Part shown: positions 1 through 12,500 of the stretch, piece by piece
How the letters are laid out: each line of letters opens with the position of its first letter
How positions within the stretch are numbered: position 1 is the stretch's first letter
Notes under the pieces: generated by a model
What the model saw: the letters and a program-made list of their open reading frames with translations, nothing else
What the model was told of the DNA's origin: nothing
Databases searched by the model: none
Position numbers and translations under genes: made by a program
Source: Lolium rigidum
Taxonomy: Eukaryota > Streptophyta > Magnoliopsida > Poales > Poaceae
Direction of reading: 5' to 3'
Assembly (NCBI RefSeq): GCF_022539505.1
Contig: NC_061513.1
Span: 178,714,017-178,778,016, forward strand
Length of the DNA stretch: 64,000 nucleotides

Positions 1-1536
1 ACTAAAGCCTATATGATCATTTAATTTTGGACTTGTAATATCACTTTATGCTTTGATTGGTAATGTTTTGTTTCTATGCATGATTATGGTCATTATTGCT
101 CTCTTAGTTGGTCGCTCCCAATCTTCTGCTAGCCTTCGCATGTGTTGAGTATGAACTCTACTCGTGCATCCAACCACCATTAACCAAAGTTTGCCAATTG
201 TGTCCACCATATCTACCTAGTAGCATTATTGCTATTCCAAGTAATTCATCATGTTTTTATTTATCTTCCAAATTAAATTTTGGCATGAGAAAATTAGTTA
301 GTAAAGCTCTCACAAACTTGATGGCACATTTACTTTCTTGCACTTAATAAATTTGATCATTGTGCCTATCTTATGAAGTTTATATGTTTGCAAATTGCGA
401 TTTGGGAGTTAGTATAACCATGCTTTCATGGGGAACACTTTCGACATTGCACTTATATTTAGTTGATGTCATGTTCTTTTGTTTATGGATGCCTAGTGGT
501 GCGAAATAAAAATGGAAACTTGTATGTCCATGGAGTTTGTATATGAGTTAGGAAAACGCATGAGCCGCTAATCTAAGCCATGCATCATTCATGGTGGAAA
601 TTTACAGCTAAGCCATAGTGAGCATTCTATGAAGCATTTGCAATAAAAGCTATACCCATAGTAAATAAAAAATTCCTGAGGTGCTCACTGTCTGTTTGTC
701 TTGCCATTTTGGCATGGGATTGCTCCACAAGAGTACCTCCATATCATCGGGCAAGAGGTACCCTGTTGGCGGTTCTCAATGATACACATATACTTACAAT
801 GACAAGAACTTATTTGGGACCTAAGTTGAGTAGCATGAGATTTAGTACTCGCATTAAAGGGGCATGCGATTTTCAACTTGTGGTTTGCAAGCATATAGCT
901 CATATTTGACCCACATTAACCTTAACCATTCAAGATGCTTATGATAGAGGCAATGAGAGCTCAAAGCTAATAAGTACCATACTTTTTGGAAGGTTTATAA
1001 ATCTTGTTTATCTTGCTTACTCTGCAAAGAGTCTCTCTTTTACTATCATGTTGAGTCTTCACCTTCTACTTTATGCACCGATTAAGAGAGCATAGTTGTC
1101 ATTCTTAGTGCAATGTGCATAGTCCCAAAATTATTATTGACTGATTCATGATTGTGATATTGGTTGTTCTTAAATTACTTGTATCTAGTCACCCTTTGAA
1201 CTTGAAAGGTGTCCTAGCATTTATGTTTTGCTACTCCATAAAGGACATGTTGAGTACCACTTTGTTATGTTTACTCTATGCTCGTAAACAAATAGTTGCT
1301 TTCAATGCACTATTATTCATGATCCTTTGTTTGAGTTGCTTTTCATGTTGAAACATAGTTGCTAACTTCTATTGTTAGAATTATATCTATCATGCCTATT
1401 TTTAGAGTACTTTGATCCTAGCTCACAATGCTTTATAATGCTTGATCAAGATTGTGTTGGCTTCATGTCACCTCAAAAATTATTTTGTTATCACTTACCT
1501 ACTCGAGGACGAGCAGGAGTTAAGCTTGGGGATGCT
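1..1536 (+). mobile_element. 3' internal non-coding part of an Athila-lineage gypsy element
   Basis: There is no credible ORF. The stretch is collinear with 17250-18591, the same part of the second Athila element in this window. Both contain the phrase 'tgtccaccatacctaccta' (one mismatch here, near 204) and both end in a block reading 'ttacctactcgaggacgagc' here and 'tttacctgctcgggacgagc' there. Both then run through 'taagcttggggatgc', a purine-rich polypurine tract, directly into an LTR that begins TGATACGTC. The start of this element lies before the window. It is inserted in the RT gene of the Tat element that resumes at 2965. Confidence 0.8.
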
Positions 1537-2964
1537 TGATACGTCTCAAATGTGTCTATAAATTTTGATGCTCCATGCTTGTTTACACCAATAGCTATAT
1601 GTTTTGTTTACACTTCGTGACACTTTTATGCATTTTCCGGCACTAACCTATTGAAAGATGCCACAGTGCCAGTTCTCTGTTTTCGGTTGTTTTTGTATTT
1701 CAGAAAAGTTGTACAGGAAATATTCTCGAAATTGGACGAAACAAAAGCCGAAGTCAATATTTTATCGTAACGAATATAGAGTCCAGAGGGAAGACGAAGA
1801 GGAGGCGCAGGTCGTCCAGACCTACCCTAGGCGCAGGCTAGCCTTGGCCCGCGCCTAGGGGTGGTCTGGGGCCACCAGGCCTCCACCGACCTCGCCCTTT
1901 CGCCTATAAATTCCCTTCAACGCGAAACCCCTAAACGAATCGGCCTCCTTCCACGAAAAGTTCCGTAGGTCCGCCGCCATTGCAGACAAGATCCGGGGGA
2001 CATAAGTCTCTGTTCCCGCACCCTGTCGGGATGGGGAATTGCCCCCGTAGTCATCTCCATCGACTCCACCGCCATCTCCATTGCCGTTGCTGACTCCCAT
2101 GATGAGGAGGGAGTAGTTCTCTCCCGGTGTTAAGGGCTCTACCGGTAGCTCTATGGTTTTCTCTCTCTCCCATGGTGTGATCTTTATATGACCATGAGCT
2201 TTGTAATCTTTAGATGTCGTTATGCTATTCAAGTGGATTTTACTTATGTGATCTCCGGAGACTCCTTGTCCCACGTGTGTAAAGGTGACGGTGTGTGGAC
2301 CGTGTGGGTCTCTTAGGCTATATTTCACAGAATACTTGTTCACTGAATTATGATTTGAGTTGGATGTCTCTATGAAATTGTGGTGTGTTAGTACCTCCTA
2401 CGAATGCTTAAAGTGACAGAGTGGGGTGTTCATTAGTACTTGAGAATACATCTTTAAGGTTATATTTTGCAGCCGTACACGGTGAATTAGTATTCGTTAT
2501 CCAACCGGAGAGTAGTTCAGAGTAGCATAGTGAAGTGCTTATATTTATATTCCTTTATGATATCATTGTTGAGCGTGACCACTAGTGAAAGTATGATCCC
2601 TAGGCCTTGTTTCCAAGCATCGAATCACCATTTATTTACTGTTTTACTGCATGTTTATTTGCTGTCATATTTATTTCAGATTGTTATTACCACTCATATT
2701 CATCCATATCACTTGCATTTTACTATCTCTTTGCCGAACTAGTGCACCTATACATCTGACAAGTGTATTGGGTGTGTTGGGGACACAAGAGACTTTTTGT
2801 ATCATAATTGCAGGGTTGGTTGAGAGCGATATCTTTGACCTCTACCTCCCTGAGTTCGATAAACCTTGGGTGATCCACTTAAGGGAAACTTGCTGCTGTT
2901 CTACAAACCTCTGCACTTGGAGGCCCAACACTGTCTACAATAATAGAAGTGTGCGTAGACATCA
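1537..2964 (+). mobile_element. 3' LTR of the first Athila-type element
   Basis: The LTR starts TGATACGTCTC directly after the polypurine tract and ends GTAGACATCA, giving 1428 bp. It shares the LTR opening and the block 'tttatgcattttccggcact' with the LTRs at 13232, 18592 and 58370, but has diverged from them, so it is a different subfamily. A TATA-like 'cctataaattccc' near 1903 follows a GC-rich stretch with small palindromes. The flanking GCTGC at 2965-2969 would be one copy of the TSD; the other copy is outside the window. The 162-codon minus-strand ORF at 1855-2343 is a chance reading of the LTR. Confidence 0.8.
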
Positions 2965-3320
2965 GCTGCGAGCGCCTCGCTTTCCCCGATGCTTATTCCG
3001 GCTATAATCAAATCAAGCTGAAAGTAGAGGACCATGAGCTTAATGCGTTCATCACACCATACGGTGTCTTCGGCTAGAACGTCCGCCGGCTTGAAGAATG
3101 CAGGCGCAACCTATCAATGGTGCATGCAAGCTTGCTGGAGGATCAGATCGGCAAGAACATCGAGGTGTCATCGACGACATCAGTCAAAACTAGGGATGGC
3201 ACTACTTCAGAAAACCTTCGACAACATCGACCGCTACAAGATCAAGCTGAACTCAAAGAAGTGCTTCTTCGGGGTCCCTAGAGGCCAAGTACTCAGGTAC
3301 TTCATATCTGCCTGAGGAAT
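2965..3320 (+). pseudogene. Tat element A reverse transcriptase, 5'-truncated
   Basis: The frame opens inside the RT palm with the signature DAYSGYNQIKL and continues through an ITPYGVF block. It then shifts frame to give KNAGATYQ, the conserved GLKNAGATYQ segment of gypsy RT. The YIDD catalytic site is recognisable near 3170-3182 as 'tcatcgacgacatc', but one base is missing so the tyrosine codon is lost. An in-frame TAG (3073-3075) replaces a codon after the GVF block. The N-terminal half of RT is separated by the Athila insertion and lies before the window. In the autonomous family this domain copies element RNA into DNA; this copy cannot. Confidence 0.85.
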
Positions 3321-3933
3321 CGAAGCCAACCCCATCAAGATCATGGCCATCCTCAACATGGAGCCGCCAAGAAACCTGCAGCAGGTGCAGCAATTGGCGG
3401 ACCGGGTAGTAGCTCTCAGTTGATTGATCACCAAGCTAGGATAAAAGGCATTGCCCTTCTACCACCTCATGAAGAAATCGGAGAAATTCGAGTGGACCTT
3501 AGAATCTCAGGAAGCATTCGACAATCCCAAGAAAGTTCTATCGATTTCCCCGGTCCTCGTCACCCCTCATGATAGGGAGCCGATGCTACTCTACATCGTC
3601 GCAACCAATCAGGTGGTCAGCACTGTGCTCGTCGCCGAACGCGAAGAAGCAGGGAAAATTCATGGCGCCCAACGTCTTGTCTACTACCTCAGCGAAGTGC
3701 TAACTCCAGCCAAGCAGCGGTATCTGCATCATCAGAAGTTGGCATACGCCGTAGGGATGACATCGCGTAAGTTGTGGCACTATTTCGCGGAGCACCCGAT
3801 CGTCATCGTCACCGAAGCACCATTGAAGAACATACTTACCAACCCTTATGCTACGGGTCAAGTATCTTTGTGGGCTATCGAGTTGGCTCCGCACGACATA
3901 TCATACGTGAATCGAATCGCCATCAAGTCGTAG
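3321..3933 (+). pseudogene. Tat element A RT connection and first RNase H domain
   Basis: After an in-frame stop near 3313, the RT thumb/connection reads on as GIEANPIKI, then LQQVQQLADRVVALS, then a second stop. The longest open part (3451-3933) begins with PFYHLMKKSEKFEWT, typical of the RT-RNase H linker ('alpFyhLlkk...f.Wt.e...aF'). It covers the RNase H fold, including the YYLSEVLTPAKQRY block. The D of the first catalytic motif is obscured ('LLYIVATNQVVSTVLV'). It ends at a TAG at 3931-3933, after which the same frame continues into the next domain. Confidence 0.8.
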
Positions 3934-4450
3934 GTGCTTCCTGATTTCTTTGTCGACTGGATCCAATCGCAAATGTCGGCCGCTCCCGATACATCGGGCT
4001 CTTGGACCATGTACTCCGATGGCTCAAAGCGCAACATGGGAGTTGGCACTGACGTCGTCCTCCTATCACCACAAGGCGACAAGATGAAGTACTTCATGCG
4101 GATGAATTTCGCGCTGCCGACAAACAACGAAGCCGATACAAAGCTCTGTTGCACGGCATGCGCATTGCGAAAGCTTGCGGCGCTACACGCGTGGAGATCT
4201 ACGGGGACTCGAGCCTCCTCGTGTAGCAGTCGATGAACCTGTGTGATGCGGTCAACGACAACTTGGTCGCCTACCGTGAGATGTATTGCCTGATGGAAGG
4301 CAAATTCGAAGGTTGCGAGCTAAAGCACCTCGGCAGGGCCAACAACAAGGAAGCCGATACTCTGGCAAACATCGGCTCCACATGTTCTGCAATTCCGGAC
4401 GGAGTATTCTATGAAGTAATCAATCAACGGTCCATCAAGGTCAAACTTCC
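3934..4450 (+). pseudogene. Tat element A second (archaeal-type) RNase H
   Basis: The block WTMYSDGSKRNMGVGT near 4003-4050 carries the first catalytic aspartate (SDGS). The region NNEAD near 4123-4140 corresponds to the NEAEYEAL motif but shifts frame there. The GDSSLLV block with the third acidic residue is readable in another frame near 4203. The end (frame from 4233) contains LKHLGRANNKEADTLANIGS, the usual C-terminal H/D motif. Two RNase H domains in tandem are diagnostic for Tat-lineage elements. At least two frameshifts break this one. Confidence 0.82.
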
Positions 4451-5038
4451 TGCACCCCGCACATGGCCGACTACCGACTCGGGGGCTGCACCCAAAGCAA
4501 CCGACGACAACATCACCATCGGCCCAAGCCAGCAAGTTCCGCTCCTCGAGCTAGTTTGGACTCAGCCTTCCTTGCATATCTATTGCGGCGGGAACTACCC
4601 AAGACACAGCAGAGGCACGACGCACCGTTCGCCGAGCCAAAGCATACACGGTGGTAGCAGCCGAGCTCTACAAATGGAGTATATTGGGCATATTTCAACG
4701 GTGCATCGCACTCGAAGATGGAAAAGCTCTGCTGCGGGAGATACACGAAGCTACTTGTGGTCACCACGCGAGGAGCCGAGCACTTGTCGCCAAAGCTTTC
4801 AGAGCAAGATTCTACAGGCCAACTGCCGCTCAGGTCGCCAGAAACCTGGTCTATAAGTGTGATCCATGTCAGCGCTTCGCACCAAAACCACACGCTCCAG
4901 CTATGGATCTGATGACAATACCTATGGCCTGGTCTTTCGAGCAGTGGGGACTCGATCAAGTTGGGCCTCTGCCAAAATCTTCGCCTGGAGGTCACATGTT
5001 TCTTTTGGTCGCAGTCGACAAGTTCACCAAGTGGATAG
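4451..5038 (+). pseudogene. Tat element A integrase, N-terminal half
   Basis: The open frame from 4651 contains LLREIHEATCGHHARSRALV and then CDPCQRFAP, the H-H and C-x2-C ligands of the integrase zinc domain. The catalytic core then starts at WGLDQVGPLPKSSPGG (first acidic residue) and continues to VDKFTKW. The frame is cut at 5038 by a solo LTR. The 4440-4640 linker between RNase H and integrase is scrambled over three frames. Reading continues exactly at 7464 with the same core, so this is an insertion and not a rearrangement. Confidence 0.85.
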
Positions 5039-6110
5039 TGAAAGGACACGGATGTCGCCTAGAGGGGGGGGGTGAATAGGCGATTTAAAACTTTTACGAG
5101 ATGGGCTTAACAAATGCGGAATAAAACTAGCGTTTACTTTGTTAAGACCAAAGCCTATATACTATGGTTCACCTATGTGCACCAACAACTTATTCTAAGC
5201 AAGAGTTCACCTATGTGCACCAACAACTTATGCTAAGCAATACAAGTAAGTATATGATAGCAAGATATATATAACTTTAAGCACGATGGCTATCACAAGG
5301 TAAAGTGCATAAGTAAAGAGCTCGGGTATAGAGATAACCGAGGCACGCGGGAGACGATGATTTATCCCGGAGTTCACACTCTTGCGAGTGCTAATCTCCG
5401 GTGGAGAGGTGCGGTTGCTTAGTGCTCCCGAACGCCACAAGAGGCTCACCTTGAGGTGTGGTTGCTCGATGCACACCAACGCCACAAAGGCCTCACCCCA
5501 AGATGCGGTACTCACACCACACACCGAACGCCACGAAGGCGCCTCACCTAAATCTCCGGTGACCCTCGCCACAAAGGCCTAGGTCACGGTTCCACTAAGG
5601 GATTTCCTTCGAGGCGGAAACCGGGCCTTACACAAAGCTTGGGGCACGCATCCACAACTTAATTGGAGGCTCCCAAGAAATCGCCACAAAGGCCTCAAAT
5701 CCGTCTAGGGTTCCAAGAACCCAAGAGTAACAACTTTCTTGCTTTCACTTCCACGAATCACCGTGGAGAACTCAAACCGATGCACCAAATGCAATGGCAA
5801 GAACACCACAAAGATGCTCAAGTACTTCTCTCTCAAATTCCAACAAAGCTACAAAAGCTATTGGGGGAATAAGAGAGGAAGAACAAATAGGAGGAGGAAC
5901 ACCAAATTTCCCCAAGATCTAGATCTAGTGGATTCCCCTCACAAAGAGAGGGATTTGATTGGTGAAGATGTAGATCTAGATCTCCTCTATCTTTCTCTCA
6001 AATAGATGCAAGATTCATGGGAGGGAGAGGGAGATAGCAAGCTCAAAGAAGGTCAACAATGGGGGCAAAAACGAGCTCAAACGGATGGGAAGCTTTGGGG
6101 AAGAAGACCC

Positions 6111-6120
6111 CTTAAATAGG
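6111..6120 (-). promoter_or_regulatory. TATA box of the minus-strand Copia solo LTR
   Basis: CCTATTTAAG on the minus strand lies about 1.3 kb inside the LTR, just downstream of the palindrome cluster at 6161-6332. Its position matches that of 'tataaata' at 48647 in the related LTR. This is inferred as the core promoter that would mark the U3/R border. Confidence 0.6.
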
Positions 6121-6160
6121 GCAAGAGAAATCTGCCCGTTATGCACAAAACTCGTCAAAA

Positions 6161-6332
6161 CCGGAACTTCCGGTCATTTGGGGCGGAACTTCCGCCCCGG
6201 AAGTTCCGGCCAACTTCCGGGTGAAGTAGGGCGCCCCCGGAATGCCCCCGGTATGTTTTCTGCGTGCAGATTCGTCATTTCCGGAAGTTCACCGGAAGTA
6301 GGGCGGAAGTTCCGGCCACCGGAACTTCCGGC
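6161..6332. repeat. Cluster of CCGGAAGTTCCGG palindromes in U3
   Basis: About nine copies of the core GGAAGTT/AACTTCC, several of them full palindromes of the form CCGGAACTTCCGG, occur in about 170 bp. The cluster lies directly upstream (minus strand) of the LTR TATA box at 6111-6120. It occupies the place that a CCGGTTTGGACCGG-type cluster holds in the related LTR at 47206. Confidence 0.85.
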
Positions 6333-7458
6333 CAAAAAACGGCTTCACGGAAACTTGAAGAACTTTTGCATCCGGACTCCGATTTTGATGATCTTGGGCT
6401 CGTTTCGAAGCTAGTAAAAATCTCTACAAGATCATGCAGGAAACCATCATAGTCCAGTAAGGTAGGATAGAAACAAATGGATAAAGGTTTTACCTATCTA
6501 TAAACAGCAAACCGGTAAAACCTTCAATATGGAAAATGCAACAACTTGAGTTAGGAAACTCGGATTTAGGTGAAACCAATTTTGTTGTAAATAAGATGAC
6601 AAGAGCTACCCCACAAAGAGTGAAAAGCTTAAGAACAAGTGGTGTAGGTTTTTCTATGTATTTTAGAGTGAAACCTCTCAATACGAGAAACCGAGAAAAA
6701 CTCCAATATCGAAAACGCAACAAGTGATTCATGCGGAATCCGTTTTCGATGAACTAGAGCTTGCTATGGAAATAACCACAAGCTCTAAATCACCACATGG
6801 ATAAGATCCAAATAACAACCAAGAAATATGATGCAAGGATGCAAAGGTTTGAGCTCTCTCCGAACGATGCGATCGAGTTACTCACTCGAGAGCCCTCTTG
6901 ATAGAACGGCAACTAAACTATAAACCGGTCTCCAACTACACCATGAGACCGGTAAGAAAGAAACCCTATCAAGAGCAAACCTTAACCTTGCGCGTTCCTC
7001 TTGAGCTCGATGAAGACGATCTTGATCACAACAAGATGGAACGCCTTTCTTCATTGTGCTTGCTTGATGAAGTCTTGTGGATTGCTCCCCCATAATCCAC
7101 CATGGGAGAGCTTCTTCTTCGGCACATCTTCACATATCCATGATCACCATATGGATGGCAAGCTTCAAGCAAATGATCTATTAGAGATGGCTCATCTTGA
7201 ACTTGCACTTCATTTCTTCATTCTTCATCATGTTGATGTCTTGAAGTTAACTTTGAGGGCTCACTTCATCTTCATCTTCAAGACATACTTGATACTTGAT
7301 ATCCTTCATCAATTTCTTCTTATTGCAACCTTGAAGCCAACATATGGTTCAAGAATTGCCTATGGACAACTCCTACAAATATAACTCAATGCAAACATTA
7401 GTCCATAGGGATTGTCATTAATTACCAAAACCACACATGGGGGCTCCATGCACTTTCA

Positions 7459-8195
7459 GATAGAAGCTGTACCAGTCACCAACCAAACGGTCACCACAAC
7501 CGTCAAGTTCTTCAAAGGCATCACCTGCCGCTTTGGCGTACCGCACAACATCATCACTGAAAACAGAAGCAACTTCGCCTCTGAAGAGTTCCATAAGTTC
7601 TGCGTAGGGCTCGGCATCAAGCTTAGCTTTGCCTTGGTTGCACACCCTCAAACCAAGGGTCAGGTGGAGAAGATAAATGGTCTAATCTGCGGCGGGATAA
7701 TGAAGCGCCTCACAAAAGCAACTGGTGTTTGGGTAGAAGAGTTACCATCGGTACTATGGAGCCTGCTGATCAACACAGTACACACCATTTTTCCTGGTGC
7801 ACGGAGCCGAAGTTGTTCTGCTTGCCGATGTTCGATTCGAAGCACCCCGGGTCATCGCATACAATGAGAGGACATCTATACAAGCACTCCAGGACGCCGT
7901 GGATCTAGCCGTCGAAGCTCGCAACATCGCCCTCGCCAGATCAGTCGTGTATCAGCAAGGGCTACGCAACTACCACAACCAATGGTATGCACCCGAAGCT
8001 TCTACAAAGGTGACCTAGTTCTGCGGCTGAAACAATAAGGCAACCTGAAGCTCGAGTCCCCACGGGAAGGAACTTACATCATCACCAAAGTCATCCCAGG
8101 AGGCGTATACCGCATCAGGAACACTACAATAAGATTGGAGGAGAGCAACCCATGGAACGTTGCGCAGCTGCGGTGGTTCTATGTTTAGGATTTTT
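7459..8195 (+). pseudogene. Tat element A integrase, C-terminal half
   Basis: The first bases are the second copy of the GATAG target duplication. The integrase core then continues in frame with EAVPVTNQ, GVPHNIITENRSNF (second catalytic acid changed, E/N where TDxG is usual) and HPQTKGQVEKIN (the E of DDE is retained). A frameshift near 7800 leads to the post-core block GAEVVLLADVRFE and a long alpha-helical tail. The C-terminal NPWNVAQLRRFY-like end is visible at 8147-8187. The domain would insert element cDNA into chromosomes; this copy is not functional. Confidence 0.85.
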
Positions 8196-8289
8196 TTCTT
8201 TTACTTCGTTCAATAATGCTTCTTAGCCATAGCAAGACAATATGTACACTAGTTACAGTTTATCAATAAAGTTCAAGTTCATCCATACA
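8196..8289 (+). other. Spacer between pol and the tandem repeats
   Basis: This short stretch follows the last pol codons. I see no gene in it. Confidence 0.6.
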
Positions 8290-9345
8290 AGTATTGCTCT
8301 ACTCAGCAGGACACGCCCGAAGTTACTCGGGGGCTCCTCAAAGTTCTTCAGCAAGAAAAATGGCAAACACATCGTATACACGATAATTGCCATGAAGTCT
8401 TCTGAACTATCGATGCAAAAAGCACACCCGATTACTCGGGGGCTGCAGCCGACAAGTTTCTAGACAAAACATACGGCTCCGCGCGATACATCGTACACAC
8501 AATAAAAGTGTCACGAGTCCATTGAGCTAGCAGCGCACCCGATCACTCGGGGGCTGCCGCCGATCCAACCCAGAGCAAAATTACAGCTCTGCACGACACA
8601 TCGTACCCATGATAAAGGTGCAAACGAGTCCGGCGAGCCCATAGTGCACCCGATTACTCGAGGGCTGCCACCGCCGAAAACTACACAAATCAACGGCTCA
8701 CGCCAAAACATCGTTTTCACGATACTTGAGCTACGAGTCCGTCAAGCCCGTGGCTCACCCGAATACTCGGGGGATGCCACCGACATCATACACATAAGCC
8801 TACGGCTCTGCACCGAAACATCATCTACACAATAATTGAGCCATGACTCCATCAAAGCCAGCATTGCTCCCGATCACTCGGGGGTTGCTGCCGATGCAGT
8901 TAAAAAATAAAATCGGCTCCGCATGACACATCATTTACACGATAAGATTGCTACGAGTTCGTCAAGCTTGCAACATGCCTGATCACTCAGGAGTTGCCGT
9001 TGACGCTATACAAACAAAACAGCGGCTCTGCGCCAAAACGTCGTTTACACGACACTTGAGCCACGAATTCGTCGAACCTGTGGCTCACCCGATCGCTCGG
9101 GGGCTACCGCCAACATTTAACACTTATAAAAAACGGCTATGTATAACACATCGTTGACACAATAAGTTTTACCACGGGTCAATCGACAGTACGGTTCGCC
9201 CGTTTGCACGGGCATCGCCATCGACGAATCTCAAACACAAAGAATCGGCTCAGCAATATTACATCGTCTACGCGATAGAAGTTGCTTCATTTTTCATAAT
9301 CTACAGCACACCCGAACACTCGGGGGATGCAGCAGATGAGAAGTT
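8290..9345 (+). repeat. Ten tandem 110-bp units with a polypurine-like core
   Basis: The core 'cacccgatcactcgggggct' or a near variant recurs near 8315, 8426, 8531, 8643, 8754, 8866, 8976, 9086, 9196 (degenerate) and 9307, a period of about 105-112 bp. Each unit also holds 'acatcgt....cacgata', an imperfect inverted repeat, and 'acgagtccgtcaag'. The core 'actcgggggct' reappears at 36495, 36884 and in the true polypurine tract before the 3' LTR (37041-37056). Tandem repeats in the 3' untranslated region are known from Tat elements. Confidence 0.9.
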
Positions 9346-9582
9346 CTATCAATCATATACAAATATTAAATCGTTTGCATGATCACTTGATGCATCTCAT
9401 ATTGTCTTACATCAATTTGACCGTCTTGCTCTTCGTTCAGCTCGAGCCAGGAGATCTACTTCGGTGCTCATCTTCATCCTATCGATTGCAATTGAAGGAG
9501 GACGTCTGACAACAGGGTAATACGGACACAAATCAACATCTTCCTTGGTAATCAGTTCCAAATCAAGCAACAGGTAGCGGGC
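9346..9582. other. Junction between tandem repeats and antisense gene
   Basis: There is no gene here. By position it would contain the 3' untranslated end of the antisense gene. I see no clear poly(A) signal that I would defend. Confidence 0.4.
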
Positions 9583-12500
9583 TTACACAAAGGAAAACAC
9601 GACTTCGGCCCCAGCTAGAAGCTGATTCCGCACCAGAGTCCAAACCTCAGAAGCATCCTTGAACTTAGCCATCAGAGCAAGCAACGTCGGAGGAGTCGGG
9701 TTGAGCGGAAACATGGTCCCCCATACCATGGGCAAGGATGCACGGCACTTATCGAAGAAGCCATGTATTTGCTCCACCTGATCTTGAAACTTCGCGACAA
9801 CATCAGCTTTCGATTTATCGGTCCAGAACACGTCGTGTGGCTGCGACAGGTCGGTCAAAGCATTGACCCTGCCGTGCACGCGTTTGTTCCCTTCCGATGC
9901 ATTCAGACAAATGACTGTCGAAAACAAGGAAAACTAATTCGCAAGGAACAAGCACTCAAAGATTCCAGACAAAAAGCATCGGCTACTTACAGTTCAAGCT
10001 TTCGGTGGCCTTCGGCAGCTCCTTCTGCGCATATTGCTCGGCTTCGATGGCTAGCTCTCCTTTTTTTCTTCACCACCACCACCATGGCGTGGATGTCCAC
10101 TAGGTCTTTCTCCATCCGAGATATTCTGCTTCGCAGTTGCTGCACAAGCCCGAATTCATCACCAGCTGGAGGACCCGAAGAACCTGCGGTATACGAAGGA
10201 ACTTGTGTCACCTGCGAAAAGGCATCGAGTGTGCATATTAAGAAAATGAAAAACAAGCTCAAGGATTTCACTCCCATCGGGAGTGCCAACGAAGTGGCAT
10301 TTTATGAACAAAAGTAACTGTTGGCAACGTTGCCAACGTGGTTTGTTACAACACAACAAAGTGAAACTACTTAAGAGTATCGATTACAGACAAAGACATC
10401 AAATTTAAAGCGCTTGGGTCTATGTGGAGGCACTTGGGGCAGTCTCGGCAGCTCCTTTATTTTTGTTGGCCTCCACCAACTCAATCAGTTGGCGCGGCAC
10501 TTGCGAGCGACTTGCTAAAAGCGCTCAGGTCGATAGCAGAACCGTCTTCGCATATCGGCAACGCCTTCGTTAGCTTCTCAAGATCGGCATCAACGCCATA
10601 TCCCATCAAAAGTGGGAAGGCAATGAGCGCTCCATAATGGTGCAAGAGGCGCTTCAGTACCTCGATGGTGCCATCGTTGTTGATGGAGAATTCCTCCGCC
10701 AGCTCCCCCAAGGTCTTCTCCTGGTCCAGCTTCGGGAAGACAAGGGCGTACAACTTCAACATAGCTACCTTGGTCTTCTTCAGCAGCTCCTGAATTTGTT
10801 CGTCAGAGTCCACGATGAAGGAGATGGCGTCAGTTATGGAGTCCACCCGAAGCTTACTTGTGCGGTCCACGGGAGTATCGACAACACCTGAACAAGATGA
10901 AAATACAAGCAATAAGGCAAAGCAACCTAAGAGAAAGGAAGGGTGAAGGTGTCGAAGCGACTTACCAAGAAAAGTCTCGATAGATTTGTGGAGTTTATCC
11001 CCCCTCTTCTCCGCTTGGGACTGGGCCTCCTCCCTCAGCCTCTCATCCTCCTCCAGCTTCGCCTTCAGCTGGCCCAGCTCCTTCTTCAGATCTTTGGCTT
11101 CTTTCTAGGCATCGGATGCCAGCTTGTTCGCCGTTTCAACTTGCTCGGCTGAAGACTTGGCGGCGGCAAGCTCTTGGCGGAGCTGGGCATTTTCGGCTTC
11201 CAACTTGACGAATCGGGTGGCGAAGTCCGTTACCATGGTCATCGCGGCGAAGAAGGGCTGGAACAAAGGAACAAAGCAACATTTAAACACTCGAACGTCC
11301 ATCAAGCTAACACTCGGCTGCAAGTAGCCAAGCATAGGCTCGAGGGCTACACGGGTAAGGACTATCACAAAGAAAGACAAAACTACAACGGCACTTACGT
11401 GTCCCTGGGAAGCCAAGGTCGCAGGAGCAGCTGTCGAAGCAGTCTCCTTCCTCTTCCTTAGTATTTTCTTCGGGGGCGGAGGAAGAATGGGCACATCTTC
11501 CGGCAGAACTGGCTCTTCGAATTTCGTCGTCACCGTCTTCTCGGAGCTGACCTTCGCCTTCTTCGAAGGTGGAGGAGGTACATCCCCTTCATCACTGGTC
11601 AAAAATATTCGACTACATCAGCAACGTAGATGAAATTATCAAGTGACTCGACGTCACACAAGAGAAAAGGCACTTACGACTCGAACATCAACTCCTCCTT
11701 GTCGGCAAAGACACCCGATGTCCGCTTCAACGGTGGAGCAGTCGATGCCTCGGGAGCTGCATCAGCAAACGGAACACGATCAACATCATCGTCGCACTGT
11801 ATTGGTCAGTTCATCGGCTGCAGGCTTCCGGTGCTTGACATTGAAGGCCCTGGCATCTTCGGTTTCTTATTATTCTTGTTCTTCATCTTCGGTGGCATCA
11901 CTATCGTCAACCACCTCGACGGTATCTTCGACATTTTCTTCAGACTCATCATCCTCGGGTTCTGCCCCACTCTCGGGTGCAGGAAGATAGCACCTTGGGA
12001 CGACAGTTCCCTGCTAAGACAAAGGAAATTCGGAGTTAAAACAAATCATCGAGTACACAATCATATCGAGTATGGAATGCCAAGACAATAAAATCACCTC
12101 GGTTGGAAGATGACGAAGCTCATATGGGTCTTGAAGGGCTTCCAAGGGGATGGTGTCCTCCTGACTAAAGTGGGTCAGGCGCCTGACCTTATCCTGAAGC
12201 TCCTGCTCCAAGAGATCTGCAGCGTTGATTCGGGTCGTTTCCTTGGCGTCGGTATATAACCACATCTGGTGGCCTCTGGACATCCCCGGCTGGATGCGGC
12301 GCTTGAAGAACAGAGCGGCAAGCTCGGTGCCAATCATCGTCTGGCCTCCAGATTTCTTCAGCTCTAGGACCCTCTCATAAAGTTTATCGGCTACCATTTT
12401 CTCTTCGGTAGTGAGGATGTTTTTCTAGGACTTCTTCGGCGTCGCCTACAGAACGTCCGAGAACTTCGGCCAATCATAGCGGTGACCCGAAGCTGGTTGG

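Larger units (their letters stand above)
5039..7458 (-). mobile_element. Solo LTR of a SIRE/Maximus-type Copia element
   Basis: On the minus strand it opens TGAAAGTGCATGGAGCCCCC and closes CTTTCA, 2420 bp. GATAG lies on both sides (5034-5038 and 7459-7463) as a perfect 5-bp TSD. There is no internal region, so it is a solo LTR left by LTR-LTR recombination. The opening block ('ATGTGTGGTTTTGGTAATTA') matches the second solo LTR at 47206-49606 with few changes, and both end in a run of C/G followed by GGCGACAT. The element sits inside the integrase core of Tat element A. A minus-strand TATA ('CCTATTTAAG') is at 6111-6120. Confidence 0.93.

Noticed and set aside
8290..9345. Regularly spaced repeats as a CRISPR-like array
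   Set aside because: The units are contiguous 110-bp tandem copies with diverged sequence, in a plant retrotransposon, with no conserved short repeats and unique spacers.
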